6,561 nucleotides of DNA from the NCBI GenBank assembly GCA_023461135.1, contig JAEWNX010000229.1:1-6561 (forward strand). The letters run 5' to 3'. Under the pieces are notes generated by a model. The model did no database searches. It worked only from the letters and a program-made list of their open reading frames with translations, and was not told the DNA's origin. The translations under genes were made by a program, and so were the position numbers. Origin of the DNA: Pseudomonadota bacterium (GTDB lineage: Bacteria; Pseudomonadota; Alphaproteobacteria; Caulobacterales; Aquidulcibacteraceae). Below, piece by piece: positions 5,149-6,561 of this stretch (positions are counted from its first letter, which is position 1; each line of letters begins with the position of its first letter).

Positions 5149-5784
5149 ATGTTCGCCATTAGGCGCCGTGGATTGATCTTGGGCGCGAGCGCGTTGGCGC
5201 TCGGCGTGTCTTTGGGCGCGTGCAACAGCGGCGGCGCCAGCGGCGGCGTCACGGCTGACGACATGGTGATGGGCAACGCGAGCGCGCCGGTCACGCTCGT
5301 CGAATACGCCTCCACCACCTGCCCGCACTGCGCCGAGTTTCACGAAGCGGCGTGGGAGCAGCTCAAGACGACCTACATCGACACCGGCCGCGTGCGTTTC
5401 GTGTTCCGCGAATTCCCAACGCCGCCCCCGGCGATCGCGGTCGCGGGCTTCCAGCTCGCGCGCTGCGGGGGCGCGACACCGGAGCAATATTTCACGCGCG
5501 TGGGCGAACTTTTCCGTCAGCAGCGCGCGATCTTCGCCAGCGGCACGATGGAAGGCGTGCGCGCCAAGCTGATCGAGATCGGGGGCGCGGCCGGCCTGTC
5601 CGAGCCGCAGGTGCTGGAGTGCATCAGCGATGAAGCGGGCGCCGAACGCATCCGGCGCATCGTCGACAGCGCCGAAGCCGACAACGTCACCGGCACGCCG
5701 ACCTTCATCATCAACGGCACGAAATTCGAGCAGGCGCCGACGTACGAGAACTTGTCGCGCGCGCTCGAAGCAGCGGGCGCCTAA
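5149..5784 (+). CDS. DsbA-like thioredoxin-fold lipoprotein (thiol-disulfide oxidoreductase)
   Basis: A 211-residue exported protein. The N-terminus IRRRGLIL followed by a hydrophobic stretch and LGAC (22-25) is a lipoprotein signal peptide with C25 as the lipidated residue. The consecutive arginines also fit the twin-arginine pattern, so Tat export is possible. After a Gly/Ser linker the DsbA/Thioredoxin_4-type domain begins at about residue 38. The active site CPHC (58-61) has the same dipeptide as E. coli DsbA, the cis-proline loop is GTPTFIING (182-190), and a second cysteine pair, C106 and C158, sits in the helical insertion. The expected role is disulfide formation or exchange in proteins outside the inner membrane. 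It lies 59 nt after the DUF721 gene and 21 nt before smc, probably in one transcript. The start at 5149 is fixed by GGAGG at 5136-5140. Confidence 0.93.
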   Translation: MFAIRRRGLILGASALALGVSLGACNSGGASGGVTADDMVMGNASAPVTLVEYASTTCPHCAEFHEAAWEQLKTTYIDTGRVRFVFREFPTPPPAIAVAGFQLARCGGATPEQYFTRVGELFRQQRAIFASGTMEGVRAKLIEIGGAAGLSEPQVLECISDEAGAERIRRIVDSAEADNVTGTPTFIINGTKFEQAPTYENLSRALEAAGA

Positions 5785-5805
5785 CGAGGAAAGGCGCGCA
5801 GCGAC

Positions 5806-6561
5806 GTGCAAATCACAGAGCTGCGCCTCCTCGGCTTCAAGAGCTTCGTCGATCCGGCGCGCGCGCCGATCGAACAAGGGCTGACGGGCGTCGTCGGCCC
5901 GAACGGCTGCGGCAAATCCAATTTGCTGGAAGCCGTGCGCTGGGTGATGGGCGCCACAAGCGCCAAATCCATGCGCGCGACCGACATGGATGATGTCATC
6001 TTCTCCGGCAGCGCGGGGCGTCCAGCGCGCGAGCACGCGGAAGTCACGCTGCTGATCACTGAAGCGCTCGGCCGCGCGCCGGCGCCCTTCCACACCGAGG
6101 ACGTGCTGGAAGTTACGCGGCGCATCCGGCGCGGACTTGGTTCGACGTACCGCATCAACGGCAAGGAAGTGCGCGCCAAGGATGTGCAGCTTCTGTTCGC
6201 GGACGCCGCAACCGGCGCCAACTCACCCGCGCTGGTGCGCCAGGGGCAAATCAGCGAACTGATCGCGGCCAAGCCGCAGAACCGGCGGCGCATTCTCGAA
6301 GACGCCGCAGGCATCGCCGGCCTGCATGCGCGCCGCCATGAGGCGGATTTGAAACTCAAAGCCGCCGAGACCAATCTCGCGCGGCTCGATGAGATTCTGG
6401 CGGAGATCGAAGCGCAAGCGCAAAGCCTGAAAAAGCAGGCGCGCCAGGCGGAACGCTATCGCGGCTTAGCCCAAACTTTGCGCGAGACAGAAGCGCTGCT
6501 GCTGCACCGCCGCTGGACCGAGGCGCGCGAGCGGCACGCAGAGGCGCAGTCTCTATTGCGC
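5806..6561 (+). CDS. smc: Chromosome segregation protein SMC, N-terminal part (cut by window end)
   Basis: The first 252 codons of the SMC ATPase, which with ScpA and ScpB forms the bacterial condensin that organises the chromosome and helps separate origins. The head opens with [12 protein letters not shown] (6-17) and the Walker A motif GPNGCGKS (31-38), followed by [11 protein letters not shown]. Further SMC signatures are MDDVIFSGS (61-69), [11 protein letters not shown] (143-153) and [10 protein letters not shown] (161-170). From about residue 170 the charged, heptad-like coiled coil begins ([20 protein letters not shown]). The hinge, second coil and Walker B/signature half lie beyond the window. 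The start is GTG at 5806: the first in-frame methionine is residue 48, after Walker A, so a later ATG is impossible. GAGGAAAGG (5786-5794) provides a ribosome-binding site 11 nt upstream. No interruption is visible. Confidence 0.96.
   Translation, partial: MQITELRLLGFKSFVDPARAPIEQGLTGVVGPNGCGKSNLLEAVRWVMGATSAKSMRATDMDDVIFSGSAGRPAREHAEVTLLITEALGRAPAPFHTEDVLEVTRRIRRGLGSTYRINGKEVRAKDVQLLFADAATGANSPALVRQGQISELIAAKPQNRRRILEDAAGIAGLHARRHEADLKLKAAETNLARLDEILAEIEAQAQSLKKQARQAERYRGLAQTLRETEALLLHRRWTEARERHAEAQSLLR

Noticed and set aside
4510..6093. 527-codon open frame on the minus strand
   Set aside because: It runs antisense through the DUF721, DsbA-like and smc genes, whose products are clearly recognisable. 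Its Arg/Ala-rich translation has no family features and is expected from high-GC third-position bias.

Overview
The window is GC-rich with strongly GC-biased third codon positions, and every recognisable protein looks alphaproteobacterial. The gene order mutY | DUF721 (DciA-like) - DsbA-like lipoprotein - smc, together with the style of the SMC N-terminus, points to the Alphaproteobacteria, plausibly a Caulobacterales/Hyphomonadaceae-type bacterium. The order placement is inference; no rRNA or other marker is present. This reads as ordinary chromosome: no transposase, integrase, phage gene, CRISPR array or tRNA was found.

Left part (1-2413). A Crp/Fnr-family regulator (114-806, +) keeps the residues expected for cyclic-nucleotide binding and Crp-type DNA recognition. 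Its stop codon directly abuts the stop of a convergent 34-codon membrane micro-protein (807-911, -). After about 230 nt with nothing assignable comes a second micro-gene, a 33-codon exported or membrane peptide (1142-1243, +), closed by a 12-bp perfect hairpin and a T6 tract, an intrinsic terminator at 1271-1311. An AI-2E/PerM-family transporter (1355-2413, +) follows. Both micro-genes are too small for routine ORF calling and are the least described items here.

Middle part (2397-4500, all -). Three genes run leftward as a tight unit: mutY, a GFA/CENP-V-type zinc protein and an isoprenylcysteine methyltransferase-family membrane protein. Each junction is a 4-nt ATGA overlap, suggesting translational coupling. 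The last gene overlaps the transporter tail-to-tail by 17 nt. The C-terminal tail of MutY is encoded by two adjacent short palindromes, as though a REP-like element lies inside the gene end.

Right part (4550-6561, +). Divergent from mutY are a DciA/DUF721 protein (a helicase-loader family), a DsbA-like thioredoxin-fold lipoprotein with a CPHC active site, and the first 252 codons of smc (GTG start), cut by the window end. DNA repair (MutY), replication (DciA) and chromosome organisation (SMC) thus cluster around one divergent start region. That region also holds four of the ten GANTC sites I found in the window within 169 bp. I see no wholly new multi-gene system; the strongest leads are the two micro-genes, the GANTC cluster and the palindromic MutY tail.
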